Origin: Aurantibacter_A sp965215845 | GTDB lineage: Bacteria; Bacteroidota; Bacteroidia; Flavobacteriales; Flavobacteriaceae | Direction: 5' to 3' | Length of the DNA: 64,000 bases | NCBI GenBank assembly: GCA_965215845.1 | Contig: CBDCEL010000003.1 | Coordinates: 930,001-994,000 of the forward strand | Shown: positions 33,892 to 43,241 of the stretch, one piece after another | Numbering within the stretch: position 1 is the stretch's first letter | Layout: each line of letters starts with the position of its first letter | Translations under genes and position numbers: made by a program | Notes under the pieces: model-generated | Told to the model about the DNA's origin: nothing | Databases searched by the model: none | Seen by the model: only the letters and a program-made list of their open reading frames with translations

Positions 33892-36198
33892 CTAGTCGGT
33901 GTTTGAGATAGCCGCCCAGGAGGAGTCCCAATCTCCCTCAGCCTTTAGGTAAGTAATGAGATCAGCGCGCATTCGATGTGTTTCCAATTCGATCTTTTCA
34001 ATCAGTTTTTGGTATTCTTCATGTTCTTCAAAGGCCGTATATCTTAAACTTTTAATGCTACTGTATATGGCCAACCGGCTTTTGGTTTCAAAAAAGGATT
34101 CCCGAATTACGTTTAAGAAGCCATCTAAATTGTTTTGTAGGTAATAGCATTCCATCAAACCAGACTTGTTACCTGCAAGGCTATTCACCCAGTCTCCCTT
34201 GAAATAAGCACACAAAAAATCGGCAAAAACCATTGCATCTTTATACCTCTCCTCTTTTCGAAGAACCTCAATGTACGTTCTGACGGCACCAATCTCCTGG
34301 TCCCTAAAATTGTCGACCGCAAGTTCTCCCGCCTCTATTTTCTTGAAAAGATCGGAAAAGTTTTTAAGCAAGATTTCCCTTGATGCCGATATATCTCCCT
34401 TGAGGTAATAAACCTGGGCCATTCGGGCAGCACCAATCTTTTCTTCCAGCCATTTATCCCTCACCCAGATTCTGGTCAAATCAAGAGCGTCATCAAATCG
34501 CCTTTCCATTATACAGACCTTAAATGCCGGTTCATATGTATACAAATAATTATGCGGGAACCGAAGCTGGATCAAGGACATGTATTTTTTAGCGAGAGGC
34601 AAAAAATCCATATCGGAAGTAATCAGGGTTCCCCAGAACAAATAACCGTATGTGTAAGGCTGTTCTTTTAGTCCCTCGTGCAACAACTTATAAGCCGATA
34701 GATAATCCCCCCTTGGTTCGTCAGCCAACATGAGTGCCTTAAAATAAACGGCCCCTGGACGTTCTGGGTTATCCTTTAATACTTCTTCAATTAATTCGAA
34801 TCCTTTCTCCCTTTCTTCCCATTTCCAGAAAAAATCCCTAGCCAAAATCGTTTTATAAAAACCGTTCAAAGGGTCTAGTTGTATGGCACTTTCAAGATAG
34901 CCATGGGCGACAGTATGTTGGTTGACATCCCTTAGCAATTGATACAATCGATAATTGCATCTCGCATTATTGGGTTTAATTTCCAAGACCTTCCTGAATT
35001 GGGCAATCACATCAGAAGAATCTTTTGGTAGATCCGCCCTCTTGAAATCGTAATCGGCCTTGGCAAACAATACCTCTGGGCTTTCAGAATTCAATTCAAG
35101 TGCCTTTTGTACTTTTTTGGCCATCATCTTGTCGCGTTCTTCCTTGTTCAAGCTTCCATAATAATGTTTTTGGCCATACAAAACCGAAAGCTCTGCATAG
35201 GCCTCTGCAAATTGAGGGTCTAGATCCACGGCCCTTTCCAGTAAGTTTATGGCCTCCCTGATCGATTCATCAGAACGTTTTTCTCCTAACTCATAGGCCT
35301 TGCTATACAATTGAAAAGCTTCAATACTTGTAGTTCGCCGAGTGGAAAACGCAGATTCTTCGTCTGGTATAAAAGATCCTTTCAACTGATCGACAACCTT
35401 AGCGGATATTTGTTCCTGCATTTCAAAAAAATCCTCAAATCTTTCCTCGTACGATTTGGCCCATAACTGGTAACCCGTTTTAGCCTCGATCAGCATTATG
35501 CTGGCCTTAATTCTATCTTTATCCTTCGAAAGTGTACCATCTACTAAATAGTTGACTCCCAATCTCTTTCCGATGTTTTCCAACTTACCATCCTTTTCCA
35601 CCTGAAAAGAAGAAAAACCTGTTATCACTTTCAAAGAACCAATGTTACTCAATGAATTTACGATCTCCTCGGCCAACCCATTAGCCAGAAAAGACTCGTC
35701 GGGATCAGAACCCAAGTAATCAAATTTGAGGACCGCCAAAGACTTCTCAGGTTTAATTTCGGCTTTATTGCCACCTACAAATACCCAGCTCAAAATCAAC
35801 AACAAGATAACCCCGGTTACGAGTGACAAGGTCCATTTCTTGGTTCTTGTCCTTTTATCGGAATGCGTAACCGTCGGCATGTCTTGCAGCCCGCTAGGGG
35901 AGTACCCAAAATATTCCTTGAAACAGGTCGAAAAGTATGTCGGGCTGTTAAAACCTACCAAATAGGCAATCTCGGCAATGGAATGTGAATTATCGTCAAG
36001 GAGTTCAGATGCCTTCTGCAACCTGATCTCGCGAATAAATTGACTCGCAGACTTGTTAAGGGCCGCCTTAATTCTTTTGTATAATTCCGAGCGGCCAATC
36101 CCAAGTTCCTTCGCGAGGGTTTCAACCCCAAATTGATGGTTTAAAAGGTTGTTTAATACAATCTGCTTCGCTTTGAAAATAAATTCCTCGGAATTCAT
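33892..36198 (-). CDS. AraC-type HTH / transmembrane / TPR regulator
   Basis: 768 residues in an unusual order. An AraC DNA-binding domain is at the N-terminus (about 10-105: FGVETLAKELGIGRSELYKR and SIAEIAYLVGFNSPTYFS). A transmembrane helix (122-142) follows. A FlgO/TolB-like domain (about 152-265: LAVLKFDYLGSDPDESF, LAEEIVNSLSNIG, GVNYLVDGTLSK) and about six TPR-like repeats (about 285-600) lie outside. It is probably a one-piece sensor that reads an envelope signal and binds DNA from the membrane. The neighbours include a lipoprotein gene divergent to it. The signal is unknown. Confidence 0.82.
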   Translation of the reverse strand: MNSEEFIFKAKQIVLNNLLNHQFGVETLAKELGIGRSELYKRIKAALNKSASQFIREIRLQKASELLDDNSHSIAEIAYLVGFNSPTYFSTCFKEYFGYSPSGLQDMPTVTHSDKRTRTKKWTLSLVTGVILLLILSWVFVGGNKAEIKPEKSLAVLKFDYLGSDPDESFLANGLAEEIVNSLSNIGSLKVITGFSSFQVEKDGKLENIGKRLGVNYLVDGTLSKDKDRIKASIMLIEAKTGYQLWAKSYEERFEDFFEMQEQISAKVVDQLKGSFIPDEESAFSTRRTTSIEAFQLYSKAYELGEKRSDESIREAINLLERAVDLDPQFAEAYAELSVLYGQKHYYGSLNKEERDKMMAKKVQKALELNSESPEVLFAKADYDFKRADLPKDSSDVIAQFRKVLEIKPNNARCNYRLYQLLRDVNQHTVAHGYLESAIQLDPLNGFYKTILARDFFWKWEEREKGFELIEEVLKDNPERPGAVYFKALMLADEPRGDYLSAYKLLHEGLKEQPYTYGYLFWGTLITSDMDFLPLAKKYMSLIQLRFPHNYLYTYEPAFKVCIMERRFDDALDLTRIWVRDKWLEEKIGAARMAQVYYLKGDISASREILLKNFSDLFKKIEAGELAVDNFRDQEIGAVRTYIEVLRKEERYKDAMVFADFLCAYFKGDWVNSLAGNKSGLMECYYLQNNLDGFLNVIRESFFETKSRLAIYSSIKSLRYTAFEEHEEYQKLIEKIELETHRMRADLITYLKAEGDWDSSWAAISNTD

Positions 36199-36458
36199 AT
36201 CAACTTGATTATAGGCCGCTTAACATTAAAATTAGGCCATTGAAACGGAAAATAAAAACATTATCGATAGGATTAGGGCATAAATTAGTGGCAAATGATG
36301 CGGTTTGGGTTTTTGGCCCAATCATCCTACCAAAAGACAAAACCCCAACATAGTTTAAGATTTTAAATATTTTTTTGAAGCCATGAAACCATAGTTGAAA
36401 TATAGTCCTATACGAAAGCATGAGCTTTAAGGTATCTATTAACCTTAAAACCACAATC

Positions 36459-37157
36459 ATGGAAAAAAGAACAATTATCAAGCTACTATCGATCTTATTG
36501 ATCGTTTCTTGCTCCAAGGTCGAAGAATCGGAGAAGACTGTAATCGAAGATCAGAGCTTTCCAACTAGAAGCCCCATAGCAAAATTGATCGCTACCGAGG
36601 ACGGAAAAAGAGGGTTGAACAATCTCCTTTCGTCAAGGTTGTCAAACAAAAATCAGGGGAATGGAGTGATTCTCATCAAGAACGGAGCAGACTATGTGGC
36701 CTGCGGCAACGACGAAAATTACTTTGTTTGTGTGTATGGGATAGAAGACGAATTTTACAAGTCTCCCATCGACTTAATGATCTTACACAACGGTCTGGCC
36801 CAATTCAAGGCCAATTCCAAAGATTTCGCTATTGAAGTTTGGGAATTGCCGTCGTTCAACTTGCTCTACTCCAATCTTTGCATGGACGAGTACGAGGGCA
36901 ATCTGCACATCAATCTTTTGGCAACCTTTAAACTGGTCACCGATGACCCTTTTGTCGATTTTGAGTACTATACCTACGACGAACCCGCCTCGGCAAACAA
37001 TATGCAAATTACGGCACGGGTCAACGATGCGACCCGTAATTTGGATATTGATGAGCTGACCTGGGACTGCGTAGACCCGACCACCGAGAAAAAAGTCAAG
37101 GTTACAAGTTTGGACAAGAAAAATGGCTCATATTATTTTAAAGTTCATGGGCTCTAA
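36459..37157 (+). CDS. Lipoprotein of unknown function
   Basis: 232 residues with lipobox LSILLIVSC (Cys18). The mature part is mostly beta and acidic (EDGKRGLNNLLS, KNGADYVACGNDENYFVC, and a final KKVKVTSLDKKN); two Cys in YVACGN and YFVCVY may pair. No family is recognised. The start is set at MEKRTIIKLLS because it follows AACCACAATC and gives a clean signal; an ATG 39 bases upstream adds an N-terminus without a signal. It is divergent from the AraC-TPR regulator and could be its target. Confidence 0.65.
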   Translation: MEKRTIIKLLSILLIVSCSKVEESEKTVIEDQSFPTRSPIAKLIATEDGKRGLNNLLSSRLSNKNQGNGVILIKNGADYVACGNDENYFVCVYGIEDEFYKSPIDLMILHNGLAQFKANSKDFAIEVWELPSFNLLYSNLCMDEYEGNLHINLLATFKLVTDDPFVDFEYYTYDEPASANNMQITARVNDATRNLDIDELTWDCVDPTTEKKVKVTSLDKKNGSYYFKVHGL

Positions 37158-37638
37158 ACGGAATAAAAAATAGGTCCTATTAACGAGCAAGCCATTTGAG
37201 CCACAATGTCGCAGATCCCGGCCCAAATGCCGGGATCTTCAAACTATATCAACGATGGCAACTTGGCTCTAGGTGGAATTATTCATTTAAAGAGTAAAAC
37301 TGTAATGCCGAAAACCTTTGTAACGCTACGCGAATAAGATATGCTGACTTCCAGCAAGTCCCTTTCTTCAATATTACCGCTATCGAAGCTAGCTCAAGAG
37401 AGACTGACCAAAGCCCAAATTAAGTGCTTTGATCGTTAACTTTGAAAGCACAGTATTATCGTCAGCTTTGTTTTGAATAATTTTGATGGCGCCCACTCAA
37501 ATTCAATGAATTCAGATATTCACCCTAAAAAGAATTCATCAAGGAATTTATATTTTGTCCAATAACTCTTTATGGAATATTTTTTAGATTTACAGACAAC
37601 CCTAGTCTTCTTATGGCAAGCGAAAAAATCCAGAGCCA
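37158..37638. other. Intergenic region with a terminator-like hairpin
   Basis: AGATCCCGGC (37213-37222) and GCCGGGATCT (37229-37238) form a perfect 10-bp hairpin without a T-run, 55 bases after the lipoprotein gene. The remaining 400 bases show no gene or clear motif. Confidence 0.5.
37213..37238 (+). terminator. Hairpin terminator without a T-run
   Basis: A perfect 10-bp inverted repeat around the loop CCAAAT. The lack of T residues means it may be a transcript stabiliser or a weak terminator instead. Confidence 0.45.
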
Positions 37639-38382
37639 ATGACCATTCTCATCGAAAAAGATTATGAATCGATGAGCAAAGCGGCAGCCAAATTAATCTG
37701 TCAAGCACTTCATAAAAACCCTCGATTATTGCTGTGCGCTGCCTCTGGATCTACCCCAACGGGGACTTATAAAGAACTGGCCATTGCACACCATAAATCG
37801 CCTAAATTGTTCGAAGGTCTCCGCGTGCTCAAATTGGACGAATGGATTATCGACGATATCAGTGCCTCCTCTACCTGCGAAACTTATCTAAAGGAAAAAC
37901 TGTTGACACCCCTTGGTATCGATCATGATAGATATTTCGGCTTTGATAACAGTGCGCATTCCGCCAAAAGTGAATGTAATAGAATGGACAAGGTACTCTT
38001 GCAAGAGGGACCCATCGATCTTTGCATTTTAGGTATTGGTACGAATGGGCACATTGGGCTTAATGAACCTTCAGAAAAACTATCTTTAAATTGGCATGTC
38101 ACTGACCTTGCCATTGATTCAATGGGACACCCCATGTTGAATTCCGAAACGAAACCCAAAAAAGGCATCACATTGGGTTTGGATGGTATTTTTAAAAGCA
38201 GACAGGTCATTCTATTAATAAATGGAAAACATAAGCAAGAAATCACAAAACGATTCTTCGAACAAGAGATCTCCTCCTTTTTACCGGCCTCCCTTTTATG
38301 GCTTCATAAGAACGTTACCTTGATTTGTGACGAAGATGCCATTGCAACGGTTGAAAAAGACAAACTAGAGGGTATGACCTAA
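37639..38382 (+). CDS. Glucosamine-6-phosphate deaminase / galactosamine-6-phosphate isomerase family protein
   Basis: 247 residues of the NagB/sugar-phosphate isomerase fold. LCAASGSTPTGTYKEL is the phosphate-binding loop, LDEWII the active-site strand, and LGIGTNGHIGLNEP the signature in which Asp, His and Glu relay protons. KKGITLGLDGIFKSRQVI matches the C-terminal part. It would release ammonia from an amino-sugar phosphate to give a ketose phosphate. It precedes an MFS sugar transporter by 55 bases, so amino-sugar or deoxy-sugar uptake is the likely context. Confidence 0.88.
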   Translation: MTILIEKDYESMSKAAAKLICQALHKNPRLLLCAASGSTPTGTYKELAIAHHKSPKLFEGLRVLKLDEWIIDDISASSTCETYLKEKLLTPLGIDHDRYFGFDNSAHSAKSECNRMDKVLLQEGPIDLCILGIGTNGHIGLNEPSEKLSLNWHVTDLAIDSMGHPMLNSETKPKKGITLGLDGIFKSRQVILLINGKHKQEITKRFFEQEISSFLPASLLWLHKNVTLICDEDAIATVEKDKLEGMT

Positions 38383-38437
38383 ATATGAAGTCGCCTCCAA
38401 ACTAAAAATTCGGAAAAACAATACATAGCATCAAAAA

Positions 38438-39670
38438 ATGATTAAACGGTCTATATTCACCGTCTTGCTAATTCTCTTGGTCTTTTTTGTCATTTCTTTT
38501 TTGACAAACATCTTAGGGGCGCTGAACCCTAGTATCAAGGAGAGTTTTGATCTCGAATTTTCGTCATTGGGCTTTATGTCGGTCGCCTTTTTTTCAGCTT
38601 ATGGCATAATGTCTATACCTTCCGGAATGCTGGTGGAAAAATTTAAGGGGAAGACCATCATGATTTTAGCCTTCTCATTGGCGACAATAGGTGCCTTCTC
38701 ATTTGTGATCTTCCCGACTTTTGTCGTTTTTCTTTGTTCCCTATTCTTGATCGGCTCTGGTATGGCCATGCTTCAGGTGGTTATCAACCCTTTATTACGG
38801 GAAGCTGGAGGAGAGGAGCATTTCGCGTTCAACTCGGTATTGGGACAACTCGCCTTTGGTCTTGCAGGGGTCGTCGGGCCCTACCTTTTTTCGTATTTAA
38901 TGGTCAATTTAAGAACATCGAATACCGGCGGATTATTAGGAATACTCTCCAATTGGGTTCCACAACATATGACCTGGGTGTCAATTTATTGGATCTTCGC
39001 CCTGGTGGCCCTGACAATGACCCTTTTGATCGCATTGTATCGCTTTCCTGCCTTTGAGCTCGACGAAGATGAAAAAACCGGGGCTTGGAAACTTTATAAA
39101 AACCTGTTCAAAAACAAGATGGTCATCGCCTTCTTTATTGGCATATTTTGCTATGTCGGTTTTGAACAGGGAGTATCATTTTGGATATCGCAGTTCTTGG
39201 AAACCTATCACAACATTGATCCCGACTCCCTAGGGGCAAAAACGGTGGGTAATTACTGGGGGCTTATGACCATTGGTTGTCTATTGGGCCTGGTCCTGCT
39301 AAAAATCATGGATAGCAAAAAGGTTTTATTGCTTTTTTCGATTTTGGCCGCTTTAGCCCTTACTTTGGCCTTGTATGGCCCCGGCTACCTTGCCTTATAC
39401 GCCTTTCCGGCCGTCGGTTTCTTTTCTTCGGTCATGTATTCGATTATTTTTTCCTTGGCGCTCAATTCGGTAAAAGAGCATCATGGTTCGGTTGCAGGCA
39501 TATTGTGCACGGGCATAATCGGGGGAGCGATAGCGCCCTTCATTATTGGATGGCTGGGCGATCTATTCGGATTGAGGGGAGGAATGCTCTTCAACTTTTT
39601 TACACTTGCCTATATCTTCGCAATCGGGATATGGGCAAAACCATTGATAAAGAACAAAACAGGATTGTAA
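38438..39670 (+). CDS. MFS sugar transporter (FucP-like)
   Basis: 410 residues, about 12 transmembrane helices. FTVLLILLVFFVISF opens the first helix; GIMSIPSGMLVEKFKGK resembles the A-motif region of the FucP sugar family, and GSGMAMLQVVINPLLRE is characteristic of it. Likely a proton symporter in the inner membrane. Its neighbour is the amino-sugar isomerase, so the substrate is probably an amino sugar such as GlcNAc. It converges on the mutase pseudogene with a gap of 38 bases. Confidence 0.87.
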   Translation: MIKRSIFTVLLILLVFFVISFLTNILGALNPSIKESFDLEFSSLGFMSVAFFSAYGIMSIPSGMLVEKFKGKTIMILAFSLATIGAFSFVIFPTFVVFLCSLFLIGSGMAMLQVVINPLLREAGGEEHFAFNSVLGQLAFGLAGVVGPYLFSYLMVNLRTSNTGGLLGILSNWVPQHMTWVSIYWIFALVALTMTLLIALYRFPAFELDEDEKTGAWKLYKNLFKNKMVIAFFIGIFCYVGFEQGVSFWISQFLETYHNIDPDSLGAKTVGNYWGLMTIGCLLGLVLLKIMDSKKVLLLFSILAALALTLALYGPGYLALYAFPAVGFFSSVMYSIIFSLALNSVKEHHGSVAGILCTGIIGGAIAPFIIGWLGDLFGLRGGMLFNFFTLAYIFAIGIWAKPLIKNKTGL

Positions 39671-39708
39671 ACGTTTGGGTCAAAACCAAACTGGAAAATC
39701 AAAGAGCT

Positions 39709-41874
39709 CTATTCGTCCAGCAAAATCTCCAGTACCTGAATGGCCGCCTCACTGATTTTTGTTCCCGGGCCAAAAACGGCAACAGTGCCCGCATCAAAAA
39801 GAAATTGGTAATCTTGCTTGGGAATTACGCCACCTACGATGACCATGATATCATCTCTTCCATAGTTTTTCAACTCCTCTACAACACGTGGAACAAGTGT
39901 CTTATGTCCCGCTGCCAATGACGAGACCCCAAGTATGTGAACATCATTCTCGACGGCCTGACGCGCCACCTCCTCAGGGGTTTGGAACAATGGACCAATA
40001 TCTACGTCAAAACCTAAATCGGCATAGCCCGTGGCCACCACCTTTGCCCCACGATCATGGCCGTCTTGGCCCATTTTGGCAATCATGATGCGTGGCCTAC
40101 GACCTTCTTGTTCAGCGAAAGCGTCGGCCATTTCTTGGGCCTTTTTAAAGTTTTCGTCATTCTTGATTTCCTTGGAATACACGCCAGAGAAAGAGTTGAT
40201 TATTGCCTTATGCCCGCCCGAAAACCACCTCCAAGGCAAAACTGATCTCGCCCAAAGTTGCCCGAGCACGAGCAGCATTTACGGCTAAAGCTAATAAATT
40301 ATATGTTTCTAGATCATCACCCTCGGTCCCCTCCATTTTCTTCCGGGCCGCCTCGGTCAATTTTTGCAAGGCCTTTTCAACTTCTGTTGCGTTCCTCGTC
40401 CTTTTGGTCTTTGCCAATCGCTCGAGTTGCTGTCTTCTGACCTCTCGATTGTCGACTTCCAAAATTTGCATCTCCTCTTCCTCATCAAGGCGGTACTTGT
40501 TTACCCCGACAATGATATCTTGACAACTGTCCATTCGTGCCTGTTTTTTGGCAGCTGCTTCCTCGATGCGCATTTTGGGAATTCCGGCTTCGATCGCTTT
40601 TGTCATTCCACCAAGGTCTTCCACTTCTTCAATGAGTGTCCAAGCATTTTTCGCCAGTTTTTCCGTTAGATATTCCACATAATAACTCCCGGCCCAAGGA
40701 TCTACCGTTTTGGTTATCTTGGTTTCTTCCTGCAAAAATATTTGGGGTCTCACGGGCGATACGTGCCGAGAAATCTGTGGGGAGTGCAATCGCCTCATCC
40801 AAGGCGTTCGTATGTAGGCTTTGTGTCCCGCCAAAAACGGCCGCAGCTGCCTCGATCGTCGTTCGGGCCACATTGTTGAACGGGTCTTGCTCTGTCAAAC
40901 TCCAGCCACTGGTCTGGCAATGTGTACGTAATGCCAATGACTTTGGGTTCTTAGGATTGAACTGGGCGACCAACTTCGCCCATAACATTCGCCCGGCGCG
41001 TAATTTGGCAATCTCCATAAAATGGTTCATTCCGATGCCCCAGAAAAAAGAAAGGCGAGGCGCAAAATTATCGATCTCCAGCCCGGCCTTGAGTCCGGTT
41101 TTAATATATTCCAATCCGTCAGCTAGGGTATAGGCGAGTTCGATATCGGCTGTGGCACCGGCTTCGTGCATATGATAACCTGAAATGCTGATACTATTGA
41201 ATTTCGGCATGAACTTACTGGTATACTCAAAAATATCGGCCACCAACTGCATGGACGGTTTTGGTGGATAGATATATGTATTCCGTACCATAAACTCCTT
41301 AAGAATATCGTTTTGGATGGTACCGGCCAATTGCTCTAACGAAACGCCTTGTTCCTCGGCCGCAACAATATAAAAGGCCATAACGGGAAGCACCGCTCCG
41401 TTCATAGTCATGGAAACCGACATTTTATCCAAGGGAATACCGTCGAAAAGGATCTTCATATCCTCAACGGAATCAATGGCGACCCCAGCCTTGCCGACAT
41501 CACCGATCACACGTTCGTGGTCACTGTCATAACCGCGATGGGTCGGTAAATCAAAAGCCACGGAAAGTCCTTTTTGCCCACCCTTTAAATTTCTTCTGTA
41601 AAAAGCATTACTTTCTTCAGCCGGTTGAGAAACCGGCGTACTGGCGAATCGTCCAGGGCCGCCTTACATACATGGTAGAGTATGGACCTCGAAGGTAGGG
41701 CGGTATACCTGCGGCAAAGTTCAAATGCTCGGCGTTTGCATTGTCCTCCCTTTCAAAATGTCTCTTTATGCCAATGTCTTCGGCAGTGAGGTGCGGGTCA
41801 AGGGAAACTTGGGATGCATCATCTGAATTTCTCGAATGCACTAAGGTGATGTTTTGAAGGTCTTTTCTATTCAT
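39709..41874 (-). pseudogene. Methylmalonyl-CoA mutase large subunit, three single-base insertions
   Basis: Full-length homology is present, but in four pieces. Piece 1 (41874-41617) ends in YAGFST; piece 2 (from about 41620 to 40745) resumes at GLSVAFDLPT; piece 3 covers QEETKITKTVDP to EVVFGR; piece 4 (to 39709) has the B12-binding domain with GQDGHDRGAK. The shifts map to an extra C at 41621-41622, one extra G in the run 40744-40747 and one extra C in 40213-40215. Removing one base at each gives 720 residues, the normal length. Either the gene is recently dead or the sequence carries errors. It is the last gene of the propionate operon. Confidence 0.85.
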
Positions 41875-43216
41875 CTCCCAATCTTTTTTGTTCCATTTCT
41901 TCGGCCAATCGCTTTTCGACCAAAGGACGAATGAAGGTTTTTTTGAAGTTCTTTTTGTAAAAAGGATTTACCTCGAGGAGACCCCTCATCTTGTCATCTT
42001 CATTTTGAACCTTGTTGGTACCTACGAGAATGTCCTCTCCATTTTTTAACCGTTCCTGTTCCAAAGCGGCGCTTTTCTGTATTTGATCCTGAATGACACC
42101 TGCCTTCAGCTGCTCCAAAAATCCGCCGGCCTTCTCGATTTCCTTGAAAAATTCCAAGGCCTTACCGGCCAGTTCGTTGGTCAAGGCTTCTATATAATAA
42201 GAACCTTCAGCGGCATTATCCACCTTGTCGAAATAACTCTCATACTTTAAGAGCAACAATTGGTTAAGGGCAATACGATCACCAAATTCATTGGGGTTGT
42301 GATAGATGGCATCATAAGGTTGATTACACAGCAAATCGGCTCCACCCAAGACGGCCGACATACATTCTGAGGTCGTACGCAACATATTTACATTATAATC
42401 GTAAAGTGTCTTGTTCCTTTTTGTCGGCATGGCCATGATAAAACAGTTTTCCGAAACTCCATATGCTTGAGCCAAGGTCGCCCAGAGCAACCTTAGGGCG
42501 CGCAATTTTGCTATTTCAAAGAAGTAATTGGTGCCTACCGAAACCTTAAAACCAACATCGATGGATCCACCCAATTTAACGGAATTGAAGTGTAGATATT
42601 CGTTCGCATGGGCAAGTGCAAAAGCCAATTGTTGTACAATGGTCGCACCGGCATTCTGGCCAATTGAGGTATCGACCATCACGTTTCGAAAATCGAACAA
42701 TGTTTCAAGATCCTTTTTTTGGTCGACGACCCAATCTCCCGTTCGCAATAAATTGCCGATGGGGTCGATATGAGCCTTGATTTTTGTATCGGATGATTTC
42801 TGGACATTCGATAGGGCATCAACAAGCTTGCCTGTCGGATTTCGCAACTCCAAATGCGCTGAAATTTCATCAGAGTCCATCCCATCCAACAAAGATTCTG
42901 CCTCTAATTCATTCGACGGAAGAACGAACCAAATACTTTCAGCGCCCCTTTCCAAAGCGTACTTGGCATTGGTGGTGGCCCGCTCTTGATCCTCTACATG
43001 GACCAAATGTCCCGTCGTCCAACCAAAATCTTTCTTTTTGATTTCAAGGGAAACACCATTTTCGGATTGGTAAAATGGTTGCACGGCTATACCTTCGGGT
43101 GAATACCAGATCAATGCTTCATCATAATCGGCTCCCTTGAGGTCTTGCCGTATTTTATCTTTCCATTCCTCCGACGAAATTTTGGGAAACGCATCAAATA
43201 AAGTGCTGTCTGACAT
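41867..43216 (-). CDS. Methylmalonyl-CoA mutase small subunit
   Basis: 449 residues of the non-catalytic small subunit, homologous to the large chain but lacking its B12-binding domain. FPKISSEEWKDKIRQDLKGADY opens the protein, and IVQQLAFALAHANEYLHF with FEIAKLRALRLLWATL match the barrel. It pairs with the large subunit to convert methylmalonyl-CoA to succinyl-CoA. The reading frame is intact, in contrast to its partner; the two overlap by eight bases. Two genes upstream lies the carboxylase that makes its substrate. Confidence 0.9.
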   Translation of the reverse strand: MSDSTLFDAFPKISSEEWKDKIRQDLKGADYDEALIWYSPEGIAVQPFYQSENGVSLEIKKKDFGWTTGHLVHVEDQERATTNAKYALERGAESIWFVLPSNELEAESLLDGMDSDEISAHLELRNPTGKLVDALSNVQKSSDTKIKAHIDPIGNLLRTGDWVVDQKKDLETLFDFRNVMVDTSIGQNAGATIVQQLAFALAHANEYLHFNSVKLGGSIDVGFKVSVGTNYFFEIAKLRALRLLWATLAQAYGVSENCFIMAMPTKRNKTLYDYNVNMLRTTSECMSAVLGGADLLCNQPYDAIYHNPNEFGDRIALNQLLLLKYESYFDKVDNAAEGSYYIEALTNELAGKALEFFKEIEKAGGFLEQLKAGVIQDQIQKSAALEQERLKNGEDILVGTNKVQNEDDKMRGLLEVNPFYKKNFKKTFIRPLVEKRLAEEMEQKRLGDE

Positions 43217-43241
43217 GGAGCTATTGTTTGTTTCGAATTGT

